Made by a program: the position numbers and the translations under genes
Notes under the pieces: model-generated
Told to the model about the DNA's origin: nothing
The model's input: only the letters and a program-made list of their open reading frames with translations
Databases searched by the model: none
Source of the DNA: an uncultured Methylococcaceae bacterium
GTDB lineage: Bacteria; Pseudomonadota; Gammaproteobacteria; Methylococcales; Methylococcaceae
Assembly: GCA_903910005.1 (NCBI GenBank)
Contig: CAIVXW010000475.1
Span: forward strand, 1-6,624
Direction of reading: 5' to 3'
Length of the DNA stretch: 6,624 bases
Shown here: piece after piece, positions 1 to 5,555 of the stretch
How positions within the stretch are numbered: position 1 is the stretch's first letter
Layout of the letters: every line of letters begins with the position of its first letter

Positions 1-11
1 CCCGCCCGCCA

Positions 12-30
12 CGCGGCCAGGATGGCCGCG
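12..30. other. GC-rich perfect hairpin at left edge
   Basis: Arms CGCGGCCA (12-19) and TGGCCGCG (23-30) are perfect inverted complements, giving an 8-bp stem around a 3-base GGA loop. No T-run follows, so it is not a classical intrinsic terminator. It lies about 58 bases before the first gene and could end or stabilise an upstream transcript, or be a short dispersed palindrome. The flanking bases 1-88 hold no gene start of their own. All three forward frames stay open from base 1 into the first gene, so the tail of an upstream gene cannot be excluded. Confidence 0.5.
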
Positions 31-88
31 CTCCCAGGCAATATCCATTCGTCCCACAATCCTTTTTTACTCACAGGAGCTTTTCATC

Positions 89-1630
89 ATGACCGAACCA
101 CAAGAAAACAACACCACCCCCGAGGATCATGCAGTATTCGCCAGTCAGGAAGAGGCCGAAAACCGTCTGGCCGCCAGCGACGCTGAAACGACGTTCGGGA
201 GCGAGGAAAATGCCACCAAAACCGGGCAACTTATTACCCGGTTTGTATCGTCCTGGCAGGAACGTGACCGGCAAAAAACTGACGAACAATGGCTGATTGA
301 GGAGTTTCATCAATACCCCGGTATCTGGAAAGACGAAGAAGACATCAGTACCACCGCCCGCGAGATCGTGCGCAGTATTGAGGAGAACACTGCCGACAGG
401 GCGTCGCTTCAGGCCCATCTCGATGCCGGAAAAAGCCAGGCCAGTTGGCTGGCCAACCGGATTGAAGCCGGTGCCAAGGCTGCCGGTGTCGCCCAGGTGG
501 GGATTTACGCCGGGCAAATCGATGCGGCTCTGAAGCAGTCCACTGATCAATTCAGGCGCACCGTCACTACCGGCAGCGGGCAAGTCAGCGTTGCCTACAA
601 CCTCGACGGCTTCATTGCCGAACAGCATCACGCCAATACCTTCAACATCGAAGCCCAGGCCAGCGGCAGCTCATACCGGGCGGAAGTATTGCGTTCAAAT
701 ACACTCAATTCGCCGGATGTGGTGATTCGTGACGCCAACGGCACCATCGTCCGCCGTTATCAGCTCAAATACGGGGCCGACGCCCAAGCCACCGAGAACA
801 TGCTGAGCCGGGGCAATTATGAGGGGCAGGAGGTGGTGGTGTCGTCCGATCAAACCGGACAGATACCCGGTTCCCGTGATGTCATCGAGTTTGATGGCGT
901 TCGCTCCAAACCGCTGACCAAGGCGGAAGTAAAGGAGATGCAGCGGCAAGTTCAGCAACAGGCCGAGTTCAAGCAGTATGAATGGAACGAGGTCAACCGT
1001 ATTACCATTGCCAAACAGATCGGCAAACAGGCACTCATCATGGCCTGCGTCACCGCCGGTTTGCAGGGTGCCCGCATTCTGGGACGGCGGGTATGGAACA
1101 CCCTCACCGGCAAGGAAAACCCGCCGGCCAGTGAAGACCTCAAGGAATTTTTTCACAGCTCGATCAAAAGTACCGCCAATGCCGGTGTACAGATTGCGGT
1201 ATCCGGTGCCGTGGTGGTAGCGGCCAAAAACGGCTTCATAAAAATTCTGCAAAATACCCCGGCGGGCAAAATTGCCAACCTGGTGTATGTCGGTATGGAA
1301 AACGTCAAGGTACTCTACAAACTGGCTAAAGGTGAACTGAATGCCACCGAAGCCATGGATACCATGGGCAATGTCACCTGCGCCGCACTGGGTGGACTGG
1401 AAGGCGCGGTAACGGGGGCCACGCTGGGTATGGCTCTGGGTCCGGTCGGCAGTTTTGTGGGTGCCGTGGTCGGTGGCATGGCCGGTTCCGTGGTGGGTGA
1501 AGCCGTGTATGCCGGTGCCAAAATCATGGCCAAAACAGTCGTCAACGTGGCAGAAACGTTGTGGGAAGGTGCCAGGGAAACGGTTAAGGAAATGGGGCGG
1601 GTTCTGAATCCTTTACGGTGGTTTGCCTGA
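89..1630 (+). CDS. Putative nuclease-like protein with glycine-rich membrane-active C-terminus
   Basis: A 513-residue protein. The start at 89 is supported by AGGAG at 75-79, nine bases upstream. Residues 1-60 are acidic and polar. Residues 60-160 are charged and probably helical. Residues 170-260 hold the most structured part: FIAEQHHANTFN (175-186), then SPDVVIRD (208-215), then RRYQLKYG (222-229). The order helix with Glu/Gln, strand with Asp, strand with Gln-x-Lys resembles a PD-(D/E)XK nuclease core with Gln in place of the usual Asp/Glu; this is inference from spacing only. Residues 275-310 are rich in Gln, Glu and Lys and may form a coiled coil. Residues about 360-485 are small-residue rich and hydrophobic, with a glycine-zipper-like run around 430-475 (GMALGPVGSFVGAVVGGMAG), as in membrane-inserting toxins and effectors. 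I recall similar hypothetical proteins in diverse bacteria but know no assigned function. There is no signal peptide. It appears monocistronic, with 88 bases to the next gene. Confidence 0.85.
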   Translation: MTEPQENNTTPEDHAVFASQEEAENRLAASDAETTFGSEENATKTGQLITRFVSSWQERDRQKTDEQWLIEEFHQYPGIWKDEEDISTTAREIVRSIEENTADRASLQAHLDAGKSQASWLANRIEAGAKAAGVAQVGIYAGQIDAALKQSTDQFRRTVTTGSGQVSVAYNLDGFIAEQHHANTFNIEAQASGSSYRAEVLRSNTLNSPDVVIRDANGTIVRRYQLKYGADAQATENMLSRGNYEGQEVVVSSDQTGQIPGSRDVIEFDGVRSKPLTKAEVKEMQRQVQQQAEFKQYEWNEVNRITIAKQIGKQALIMACVTAGLQGARILGRRVWNTLTGKENPPASEDLKEFFHSSIKSTANAGVQIAVSGAVVVAAKNGFIKILQNTPAGKIANLVYVGMENVKVLYKLAKGELNATEAMDTMGNVTCAALGGLEGAVTGATLGMALGPVGSFVGAVVGGMAGSVVGEAVYAGAKIMAKTVVNVAETLWEGARETVKEMGRVLNPLRWFA

Positions 1631-1637
1631 AGGGATA

Positions 1638-1673
1638 TTCCCAAACCCTCAGCATGGGAACGGTCAGTTTTTT
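1638..1673 (+). terminator. Weak candidate terminator after the first gene
   Basis: Arms TTCCCA (1638-1643) and TGGGAA (1655-1660) form a 6-bp stem with an 11-base loop, and a run of six T follows at 1668-1673. The stem is short, the loop is large, and seven bases separate the stem from the T-run, so this is a poor but possible intrinsic terminator for the gene ending at 1630. A smaller alternative fold, GGGA/TCCC at 1632-1642, competes with it. Confidence 0.3.
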
Positions 1674-1718
1674 GCTGGCAGCCCCCACCGGTTCGCCCTG
1701 AGTTGGTAGAATTTCAAC

Positions 1719-1952
1719 ATGAATTTGAAGATGTATTACAACCGCCAGGCCATCGATGCAATCCAGTTTTTTCTTGCAGCCAGTCTATACCATGCAGGAA
1801 AAATAAGTTTTGCCAGTGCAGCACATATTGCCGGTCTCAGCTTTGAAGCTTTCAGTAGTCGGTTGATCGAGCATTTTGAACAGGGATATCGAATAGCGGA
1901 TGAAAGTGTTTTGGAAGACATGAAAACTGTGGATGAAACCCTGAAAATTTGA
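1719..1952 (+). CDS. UPF0175 family small antitoxin-like protein
   Basis: A 77-residue protein matching the UPF0175 pattern. Its core, from about residue 18 to 50, reads FLAASLYHAGKISFASAAHIAGLSFEAF in overlapping pieces, equivalent to the family's 'G-K-I-S-x-x-x-A-A-x-x-A-G-L-S-x-x-x-F' helix-turn-helix-like segment. The tail, with EHFEQGYRI and ESVLEDMKTV, also fits the family. Members are small proteins often encoded beside PIN-domain nucleases and regarded as their antitoxins. No PIN gene is adjacent here, so any partner is missing or remote. The start at 1719 has no good Shine-Dalgarno. An in-frame ATG at 1731 is an alternative, also without a good site. A TAGAAT hexamer at 1707-1712 could be a -10 element of a promoter giving a very short leader, but no matching -35 is seen. 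The BrnA-like gene follows after 31 bases, suggesting co-transcription. Confidence 0.75.
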   Translation: MNLKMYYNRQAIDAIQFFLAASLYHAGKISFASAAHIAGLSFEAFSSRLIEHFEQGYRIADESVLEDMKTVDETLKI

Positions 1953-1983
1953 TTGTTGATCCACCCCAAAAAGGCTCAATACC

Positions 1984-2247
1984 ATGCGTGATGAATATGA
2001 TTTTTCCGGTGCCAAACGCGCCCATGAAATACCGGTTCTGGCTGCACTGCAAGCCGAACACGGCGGCAAAAGCCGTATCACCATGTGCATTGACAATAAT
2101 ACGCCGGCCATTTTCAAGGCCCGTGCCGAGATGAGCGGTGTAAACTACCAAACCCTGATGAACGAGGCACTCAGGCAATTCGCCCAAGGCTTGACCCTGG
2201 CTGATGTGGTGCGCGAAACTATTCGGCAGGAATTGCACCACGCCTGA
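1984..2247 (+). CDS. BrnA/CopG-like ribbon-helix-helix antitoxin
   Basis: An 87-residue protein opening with MRDEYDFSGAKRA, the typical N-terminus of BrnA-type (COG3514/DUF4415-like) antitoxins. It continues with a predicted ribbon-helix-helix: strand SRITMCID (about 29-37), helix NNTPAIFKARAEMSG, turn, helix NYQTLMNEALRQF (about 54-66). In known BrnT-BrnA systems this protein dimerises, binds operator DNA and neutralises the ribonuclease BrnT, which is encoded just upstream. Here the upstream neighbour is a UPF0175 gene instead, so no cognate toxin is visible. AAAGG at about 1970-1974 lies nine bases before the ATG. The C-terminal extension QGLTLADVVRETIRQELHH is hydrophilic and helical. An alternative reading is a stand-alone transcriptional regulator. 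Confidence 0.75.
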   Translation: MRDEYDFSGAKRAHEIPVLAALQAEHGGKSRITMCIDNNTPAIFKARAEMSGVNYQTLMNEALRQFAQGLTLADVVRETIRQELHHA

Positions 2248-2289
2248 TCTGAACCGGCCCGGGCAGCAACGCCAAGTCCTCGGCCCAAA

Positions 2290-2321
2290 GGGATAACACT
2301 GCGCCAAAGCGGTGTTATCCC
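2290..2321. other. Strong 13-bp stem hairpin between BrnA-like and DUF1566 genes
   Basis: Arm GGGATAACACTGC (2290-2302) pairs with GCGGTGTTATCCC (2309-2321) around the loop GCCAAA. Twelve Watson-Crick pairs and one G-U pair make it the longest inverted repeat noticed in the window. It lies 42 bases after the BrnA-like stop and 38 bases before the ATG of the DUF1566 gene. No T-run follows on either strand, so a plain intrinsic terminator is unlikely. It could be an mRNA-stabilising or attenuating leader structure, a Rho-assisted terminator, or, as DNA, an operator for a dimeric regulator such as the neighbouring ribbon-helix-helix protein. Confidence 0.6.
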
Positions 2322-2359
2322 TGCGGCTCACAAAATCCAAACTTCACCAAGGAAAAACC

Positions 2360-3052
2360 ATGACCCTTATCAAATTTGACTTGCCGCTGAACGGTACCAA
2401 AGTCAGGAATCTGGATGAATTGAAGAACAATATCACCAGTGAGATTGTCACTCTTGCCCGTAGTGGGCAACTAGGCCGCTGGTTCAAGTCCAGACGGCTG
2501 GAGAGCCTGGTTGAAGCCACTGCCGGGTTGCTGGAACAAAACCTGGGGGATGTCGAGTTATGTCTGGCCTTGTGTGCGCTGCTGGAAGTTGACGCCCACC
2601 CGGACGATGTCGCGGCGATGTTCAACCCGCCACCGGAAGCGGGGGTAGCACTGAAAAAACCGGTGAGCGAGCCCAAGACCCTGATAGCTGGGCGGTATGA
2701 GATGTCAGCCGATGGTACTGAAGTGCTGGATCATCAAACCGGGCTGATCTGGCAGCGGGCGATTGCGGAAAACCTGACGTTTGACCAAGCCTCTGATTAT
2801 GCCGAACGCGTGGCACAAGAAACCGGGCTGACCTGGCGAGTGCCCACCAAAGACGAACTGGCCAGTCTGGTGGATGACAGTCGGCATAAGCCGGCCTCCG
2901 GTTTTCCGGACATGCCATCAGAGCGGTTTTGGTCGTCGTCGCCGTATGTCGGCGATTCCAGTAGCGCCTGGGTTGTCAGTTTCAACGATGGCAATGTCAA
3001 CTACTACGGCCGCCATTGCAGCCTCGCGGTTCGGTTAGTTCGCGGCGGTTAG
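2360..3052 (+). CDS. DUF1566 (Lcl-type) protein, probable DGR variable protein
   Basis: The preferred start is the ATG at 2360, with AAGGA at 2349-2353, giving 230 residues. The earlier in-frame ATG at 2312 lies inside the right arm of the upstream hairpin and has no ribosome site. Residues 14-60 form a helical domain with the pattern LDEL..N...EIV.L..SGQLGRWFKSR, a short module I have seen at N-termini of multidomain bacterial proteins but cannot name. Residues 65-90 are helical, and a Pro-rich linker follows. Residues about 110-230 are a DUF1566/Lcl C-terminal domain: TGLIWQRA (127-134), WRVPTKDEL (159-167), FPD (182-184), FWSSSPY (190-196), SSAWVVSFNDGNVN (201-214), AVRLVRGG (223-230). This domain adopts, or is related to, the C-type-lectin-like fold used for ligand display. 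No signal peptide is evident, suggesting a cytoplasmic location. The C-terminal codons look mutagenised (see the separate entry). The ligand is unknown. Confidence 0.9.
   Translation: MTLIKFDLPLNGTKVRNLDELKNNITSEIVTLARSGQLGRWFKSRRLESLVEATAGLLEQNLGDVELCLALCALLEVDAHPDDVAAMFNPPPEAGVALKKPVSEPKTLIAGRYEMSADGTEVLDHQTGLIWQRAIAENLTFDQASDYAERVAQETGLTWRVPTKDELASLVDDSRHKPASGFPDMPSERFWSSSPYVGDSSSAWVVSFNDGNVNYYGRHCSLAVRLVRGG
2930..3049 (+). other. Candidate DGR variable repeat (VR) at the 3' end of the DUF1566 gene
   Basis: Residues 191-230. From residue 196 to 222 every codon except Trp204 ends in C or T (26 of 27). The segment at residues 215-222 (3002-3025) reads Y-Y-G-R-H-C-S-L, each encoded by an NNC or NNT codon. 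Diversity-generating retroelements copy a template rich in AAC/AAT and change only its adenines, leaving just such NNY codons in the target. Unchanged AAC or AAT codons remain at Asn209, Asn212 and Asn214. The last invariant stretch, encoding AVRLVRGG up to the stop, would be the initiation-of-mutagenic-homing side. No template copy or reverse transcriptase gene is in the window, so the assignment rests on codon pattern, position and protein family. Confidence 0.55.
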
Positions 3053-3101
3053 TGTTCTGGTTTTGGTAAAAGCCATACCGCACCACAGGGCGTGCCGTTG
3101 T

Positions 3102-3144
3102 CAGAACCATAGGATGTGCTGACGTAAGGAAGCGCATCGGTCAA
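3102..3144 (+). repeat. REP-like imperfect palindrome, copy A
   Basis: A 43-bp unit starting CAGAACCATAG and ending GCGCATCGGTCAA, identical at 39 of 43 positions to the copy at 5427-5469 in the same orientation. It contains a hairpin: GATGTGCT (3113-3120) pairs with AGCGCATC (3131-3138), eight pairs including one G-U, around a 10-base loop. The hairpin is preceded by ATAG, close to the GTAG foot typical of REP elements mobilised by RAYT (TnpA-REP) transposases. It lies 49 bases after the DUF1566 stop, in the 158-base gap before the secreted-protein gene. The rest of that gap shows no further gene. Confidence 0.65.
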
Positions 3145-3210
3145 GCTGGCCAACCGATCCTGCACCAAATCCAATCCGAAAATACCGTCTTTTTACCCAA
3201 GAGGAGACTC

Positions 3211-4557
3211 ATGATGAAAAATAGAATAACTGCCGGATTACTGCTGGCAGGCAGTTTGTATCTGGTTACGGGGAATGCCAAAGAAACCACCCTGGAAGGC
3301 GTCATTGCCGGGTATGAATGTGGGGATAACTGTTATTTGACTCTCCGCGATACGGCCGGGAAGGAGCATGGCGGCTTGTGTGCTGCATCGGTATGTCAGT
3401 CCTGGAATGACAATGCGGAAATGCCGCAATCCTTTATCGGCCGTCCGGCAAGGGTTACGGTGGGTAAGGGAAAGCAGTATGATGGCAATGGCAAGGTCAT
3501 GGGGACAACGGATGCGTTCCTGAAAATCGAATGGATTACCGCACCGACAGTACCGGCAGTAAGTATTTACTTTGCAGCGGATGCTCCGCCGGCCAGTAAT
3601 GCCCCTGCTGAAGCCCCGCTCTGTTACAAATTCCAGATTGCCAGTCTGGACGAGCAACGCACCAAACTCAAAAGCAAATACCCGGCCCTCTACGCCGACC
3701 AGATCGTTAAAAACCCGGATGGCAGTCGTTCATTACTGGCCAAACGCAAGGACGAGCAAGGGGCTGAAGTCAGTTATTTTTATACTACCAGCCCGCAACT
3801 TTGCACTGCGTATCAGAGCCAGCGGCTGAAGGTATCCAGCCCCGCTACCACTCCGCAGGACAGGGCGAAATTTGTGCTGAATAAAGTCTACGATCAATAC
3901 GATCAAAACCAGGACTGCTGGCGGGTCGCGGTCGATGAGCAGCATTACTGCATGAAAATCGACCGGGTGGATGAGGTGGCGAACCCTGCCGGAAACCAAC
4001 TCTATGTCCTGGCGGTCGGCCAGCCACTCAATGCCGAAGGGCAAGAGCAGGACGGTGCCCATGCTACCTCCGGCCTGGTGGGGGCATTCGTCATTGCCCT
4101 GCGCGAGGGGCGTCCGGATATTGTGGCCGGTCAGCCCAAAATCCTGCTCGGGGCCAACGGCAGTGCGCCGACCGACTGGAAATGGGTCAAACTGGGGCCG
4201 GAGGGGTATTGGGGCTGGCAAAATACCTGGGGCGATTGTCACCAGGGTTACTGCGGAAGCCGCTATGCCGTGCTGGCCCCGCAGGGTAACACGGTGGTGG
4301 AACTGGCCGGTTTTGCGGCCTCGTTTTCTGATGAAGGCACCTGTGCCGAGGATGAATGCAAGTCTACCGCACTGGATTCCACCCTGAACATCGACACCAC
4401 GCAGATCAATGACAAGGTATTTCCCTTGCTCATTACCGTTACCGGGAGTGAGAACGGCACGCCACTGACCCCAAAAACCTGGACAGTTCGTTTCAATACG
4501 GATCAGTGGTCTTATGTAGAGCCGGACAACTGGCCGCTGAAGGACAGGGAGTTTTGA
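3211..4557 (+). CDS. Secreted cysteine-rich protein of unknown function
   Basis: 448 residues. GAGGAG at 3201-3206 precedes a double ATG at 3211 and 3214; the second gives the better spacing, so the true product may be one residue shorter. Residues 1-23 form a Sec signal peptide (KNR, hydrophobic stretch, probable cleavage after G-N-A), placing the protein in the periplasm or outside the cell. There is no lipobox cysteine. The mature part has 12 cysteines, several in close pairs: 37/41, 57/62, 236/247, 343/348, 378/383. Disulfide bonding is therefore likely. Residues 26-110 look like a small beta-rich domain ending KIEWI. A low-complexity Ala/Pro linker (111-137) leads to a second region (138-205) and then a larger C-terminal region (220-448) rich in aromatic residues, with WGWQNTWGDCHQGYCGSRY at 334-352. 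I do not recognise the family. The next gene begins after 32 bases, so the two are probably co-transcribed. Confidence 0.88.
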   Translation: MMKNRITAGLLLAGSLYLVTGNAKETTLEGVIAGYECGDNCYLTLRDTAGKEHGGLCAASVCQSWNDNAEMPQSFIGRPARVTVGKGKQYDGNGKVMGTTDAFLKIEWITAPTVPAVSIYFAADAPPASNAPAEAPLCYKFQIASLDEQRTKLKSKYPALYADQIVKNPDGSRSLLAKRKDEQGAEVSYFYTTSPQLCTAYQSQRLKVSSPATTPQDRAKFVLNKVYDQYDQNQDCWRVAVDEQHYCMKIDRVDEVANPAGNQLYVLAVGQPLNAEGQEQDGAHATSGLVGAFVIALREGRPDIVAGQPKILLGANGSAPTDWKWVKLGPEGYWGWQNTWGDCHQGYCGSRYAVLAPQGNTVVELAGFAASFSDEGTCAEDECKSTALDSTLNIDTTQINDKVFPLLITVTGSENGTPLTPKTWTVRFNTDQWSYVEPDNWPLKDREF

Positions 4558-4589
4558 GCTGCACTACATTTACCAACAGGAATATCGTT

Positions 4590-5447
4590 ATGTCGTTAAC
4601 CGTAGCCAGTTCTCATGAATCCAGTTCTGCAGTTGCCATTATCCGGCGACAACTTCGCTGTCTATTTGGTGAACTGTCGCCAGAAACAGAACAGCGTCTG
4701 ACGCTGGCTGATTCGCTGCAACTGGAAGCCTGGGCAGAATCCATTTTGCAAGCCAAAAGTCTGGATGAGGTATTTAATGATGCGGGCATGGGGCGTTTTT
4801 TAGACTATAAATACCCTGAAGAAAATTTCTCTGCCAGAATCCAGAGAATCTGTGACAGGCGATATTGTGCTTTGCGCAAGAATAGCATTTCAATCAGTTT
4901 TGATTACCCTTGGCCTGGCACGAATCTATTTCGTTCTACTGAAAAATATCAGGATTTACTGGAAGATTTGGCCCGTTTTTATGCAGCCTTCCGCCAAACT
5001 TATGGTGAAAGTGGGCATTGTTATGATGACTGGAAGGGTGCTTTCTCTTTTACTTTTGAAATCCAGGTATCGAACAATGGTTTTGATGCGCTCTATTTGC
5101 TTAATGTGGCAAACTGGCGTAGTAGCATCGAATTCAGATTTTCCAAAGTCATTGACCCCGCAGATACCGGTTATGACCGGATGATTTATCATCCTCCTTG
5201 CAAAGACTTTCCCGAAAAGCTTATGAATGGCGTTTCCGCGTATTTGTATGGCTATGCACAAGGATATTGGTCGGTAACCATAGAGCAGGATGGTGAGCGG
5301 GAATTTCTGAAATGGGTGGATTCAAACCTGATTTTGTTTGGTTATCAGGCGGGTCAGTATTTTGAGCAAGAATTTGATGATCCTGATATTTATGATGAAA
5401 ACAAAAAGGCAAGGTTACAGGGTTTGCAGAACCATAGCATGTGCTGA
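4590..5447 (+). CDS. DUF4351-like N-terminal domain protein of unknown function
   Basis: 285 residues from the ATG at 4590, which has AGGA at 4578-4581 eight bases upstream. A longer in-frame start at 4506 would overlap the preceding gene by 52 bases and has no such site. Residues about 17-62 (RRQLRCLFGELSPETEQRL, LEAWAESILQAKSLDEVF) resemble DUF4351, a short helical domain common at the C-terminus of Rpn/PD-(D/E)XK transposase-like proteins; here it is N-terminal and the nuclease is absent. The remaining 220 residues are rich in aromatic and acidic residues (FDYPWPGTNLF near 104, WKGAFSFTFEIQV near 148, GYAQGYWSVT near 231) and look like a soluble alpha/beta domain of unknown type. There is no signal peptide or membrane segment. 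The gene is visibly more AT-rich than its neighbours, suggesting separate acquisition. Its last five residues and stop codon lie inside REP-like copy B, so the original C-terminus may have been altered. Confidence 0.85.
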   Translation: MSLTVASSHESSSAVAIIRRQLRCLFGELSPETEQRLTLADSLQLEAWAESILQAKSLDEVFNDAGMGRFLDYKYPEENFSARIQRICDRRYCALRKNSISISFDYPWPGTNLFRSTEKYQDLLEDLARFYAAFRQTYGESGHCYDDWKGAFSFTFEIQVSNNGFDALYLLNVANWRSSIEFRFSKVIDPADTGYDRMIYHPPCKDFPEKLMNGVSAYLYGYAQGYWSVTIEQDGEREFLKWVDSNLILFGYQAGQYFEQEFDDPDIYDENKKARLQGLQNHSMC

Positions 5448-5469
5448 TGTAATGAGGCGCATCGGTCAA
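5427..5469 (+). repeat. REP-like imperfect palindrome, copy B
   Basis: Second copy of the 43-bp unit, differing from 3102-3144 at four positions. The hairpin is ATGTGCT (5439-5445) with GGCGCAT (5456-5462), seven pairs including two G-U, around a 10-base loop. The TGA stop of the DUF4351-like gene (5445-5447) lies within it, at the end of the left arm. Similarity to copy A stops abruptly at both ends, as expected of a discrete inserted element rather than a duplicated gene segment. Confidence 0.65.
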
Positions 5470-5502
5470 CCCACAAACCATGCAGTTCGTTCCTCAGAAC
5501 AT

Positions 5503-5512
5503 CCTGTACAGG
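5503..5512. promoter_or_regulatory. Perfect palindrome, candidate operator upstream of mazE-like gene
   Basis: CCTGTACAGG is a perfect 10-base palindrome 43 bases before the mazE-like ATG, in the 108-base gap after the DUF4351-like gene. MazE/AbrB antitoxins are dimeric and usually repress their own promoters, so a palindrome here is a reasonable operator candidate. No convincing -35/-10 pair could be placed. A single 10-base palindrome can also occur by chance. Confidence 0.25.
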
Positions 5513-5555
5513 GTTGGCGGTTCTTATCGTGTTGTCTCTACCAACGGAGTCCAAA

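Noticed and set aside
71..1252. Two long minus-strand open frames (about 185 codons each) opposite the first gene.
   Set aside because: They lie fully antisense to a well-supported gene with a good ribosome site; the translations show no recognisable domain and follow from the high GC content of the + strand gene.
2290..2321. Possible integron attC site at the strong hairpin.
   Set aside because: The ends do not fit the RYYYAAC/GTTRRRY core-site pattern, the structure is shorter than usual attC sites and lacks extrahelical bases, and no integrase is present.
2312..2359. Extended 246-residue form of the DUF1566 protein starting at 2312.
   Set aside because: That ATG lies in the right arm of the hairpin without a ribosome site, whereas the ATG at 2360 has AAGGA at proper distance and begins the sensible protein.
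3049..3190. Minus-strand reading frame of about 46 codons across repeat copy A, with protein-like text such as LTDALPYVSTSYGS.
   Set aside because: It has no ATG, is closed by a stop just upstream, and its similarity to the minus strand of copy B is limited to the 43-bp repeat, where all four differences change the amino acid. This fits a DNA repeat, not a conserved protein.
3053..3210. DGR template repeat or accessory gene directly after the DUF1566 gene.
   Set aside because: No AAC-rich near-copy of 2930-3049 and no reverse transcriptase or accessory reading frame is present in this gap or elsewhere in the window.
4506..4589. Extended 313-residue form of the DUF4351-like protein.
   Set aside because: It would overlap the end of the secreted-protein gene in another frame and lacks a ribosome site; 4590 has AGGA eight bases upstream.
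5501..5514. LexA (SOS) box at the CCTGTACAGG palindrome.
   Set aside because: The gammaproteobacterial LexA box needs CTGT and ACAG separated by eight bases; here they are adjacent.
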